A stretch of DNA of 64,000 nucleotides, taken from positions 992,001-1,056,000 of the forward strand of contig NZ_CP034562.1 of NCBI RefSeq assembly GCF_003970675.1, read 5' to 3'. The DNA comes from Flammeovirga pectinis. GTDB taxonomy: Bacteria; Bacteroidota; Bacteroidia; Cytophagales; Flammeovirgaceae. Positions 63,515 to 64,000 of this stretch are shown in pieces. Below the pieces are notes generated by a model that made no database searches, was not told the origin of the DNA, and worked only from the letters and a program-made list of their open reading frames with translations. Position numbers and translations under genes: made by a program. The stretch's first letter is position 1; each line of letters opens with the position of its first letter.

Positions 63515-64000
63515 ATGATTAAAATAACACCGATTCTTCTTATTACTTTAGTTCTTTTGACAAATATGACTCTTGCACAAAAGAAGCTATCAAGAACTTT
63601 TAAAAAAATCTCTAAGGTAGACATGGATTATCAATCAGATTCAGTAGTTGATGCTGTTATACTTTTTGATATTGGGGAAGTGGAGTTTATTGAAAATCAT
63701 TTACACACAGCTGATATACGTCTAATAAGAACCAAAAGGATAAAAATCTTGACGGAAGAAGGAGTCAAATATGCTCAAGCAGAATTAAGTTATTTTATTA
63801 ATGAAGATGGACGTAGCGAAGATATTAGTAGAATTGATGGCTTTGTTTATAATTATGAAGGGAAGAAAATTGTAACTACAAAACTAGATCGAAGTACTAT
63901 TTATGATAAGAAGGTTTCTAGAAATTTTGGTGTAAAAAAAGTAGTTTTTCCTAAGATCAAAGTTGGTAGTATTTTAGAATATAAATATACTCACTATTCT
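63515..64000 (+). CDS. Third DUF3857-family paralogue (partial, cut by window end)
   Basis: The frame is open from ATG 63515 to the end (162 codons). Signal peptide MIKITPILLITLVLLTNMT then LAQ. The protein aligns along its full visible length with 61535-63499: DAVILFDIGEVEFIENHLHT versus EAVILFDKGEIDFIEN, then IRLIRTKRIKILTEEGVKYA and FPKIKVGSILEYKYT. It starts 15 nt after the previous stop, so three family members form one tandem operon. Confidence 0.9.
   Translation, partial: MIKITPILLITLVLLTNMTLAQKKLSRTFKKISKVDMDYQSDSVVDAVILFDIGEVEFIENHLHTADIRLIRTKRIKILTEEGVKYAQAELSYFINEDGRSEDISRIDGFVYNYEGKKIVTTKLDRSTIYDKKVSRNFGVKKVVFPKIKVGSILEYKYTHYS

Noticed and set aside
1-64000. CRISPR array, prophage, tRNA or rRNA genes
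   Set aside because: No regularly spaced repeats, phage structural genes or tRNA-like folds were seen in any gap.

Overview
The window is a single AT-rich bacterial chromosome segment that reads as Bacteroidota, most likely a marine Cytophagales of the Flammeovirga type. Evidence: two SusC/SusD-type glycan-uptake loci, many lipoproteins with Bacteroidota-style signal peptides, exact matches to the Bacteroidota -7 promoter element (TAnnTTTG) upstream of several genes, and few Shine-Dalgarno sequences. The genus is inference; the phylum is well supported. No rRNA, tRNA, CRISPR array or prophage was seen.

Layout. 1-1.4 kb: tail of a Sus-type locus (SusD end, SusE-like lipoprotein). 1.5-3.8 kb: GNAT acetyltransferase, AhpC peroxiredoxin with a palindrome over its promoter, and an unknown exported protein. 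3.9-4.9 kb: an IS30-family insertion sequence with a frame-split transposase. 5.2-10.1 kb: an Lrp/AsnC regulator, then a two-gene operon on the minus strand made of a coiled-coil McrB-like AAA+ protein and a PD-(D/E)XK nuclease. This McrBC-like module is the best candidate for an undescribed (probably anti-phage) system here. 10.2-13.9 kb: YfcC-type transporter, flippase-like membrane protein, PHP phosphatase, NUDIX hydrolase. 14.1-20.3 kb: malic enzyme, then a sulfite/nitrite reductase carrying a C-terminal HEPN-like domain, with cobA and a precorrin-2 dehydrogenase, which together make the siroheme the reductase needs. An imperfect 105-nt inverted repeat lies between the last two.

20.3-29.0 kb: minus-strand polysaccharide deacetylase, alpha/beta hydrolase, an Omp85/POTRA-like outer membrane protein, a small beta-barrel, a decayed lipoprotein pseudogene, and a pgeF-hisA-hisH cluster. 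29.2-39.4 kb: a GH13 lipoprotein, SixA-like phosphatase, HAD phosphatase, kelch lipoprotein, hisC, and a minus-strand operon (APC permease, HMG-CoA lyase, comB, smpB, class IV aminotransferase). 39.6-54.2 kb: mostly housekeeping (glutamate dehydrogenase, SpoIIE phosphatase, OppC-like permease, glycosyltransferase, Bcp, transketolase N-half, PAS histidine kinase, ABC ATPase, TlpA-like lipoprotein, RNase HII, Smr protein).

54.8-64.0 kb: a complete SusC-SusD pair behind a ~540-nt leader, followed by three DUF3857/transglutaminase-like genes in tandem, the last cut by the window end. In the second of these the catalytic Cys is replaced by Ser.

Most transcription units end in A-tract/stem/T-tract hairpins that can work in both directions; these set the likely operon boundaries given below. 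Several genes needed starts later than the longest open frame (285, 11617, 14155, 26179, 59655).
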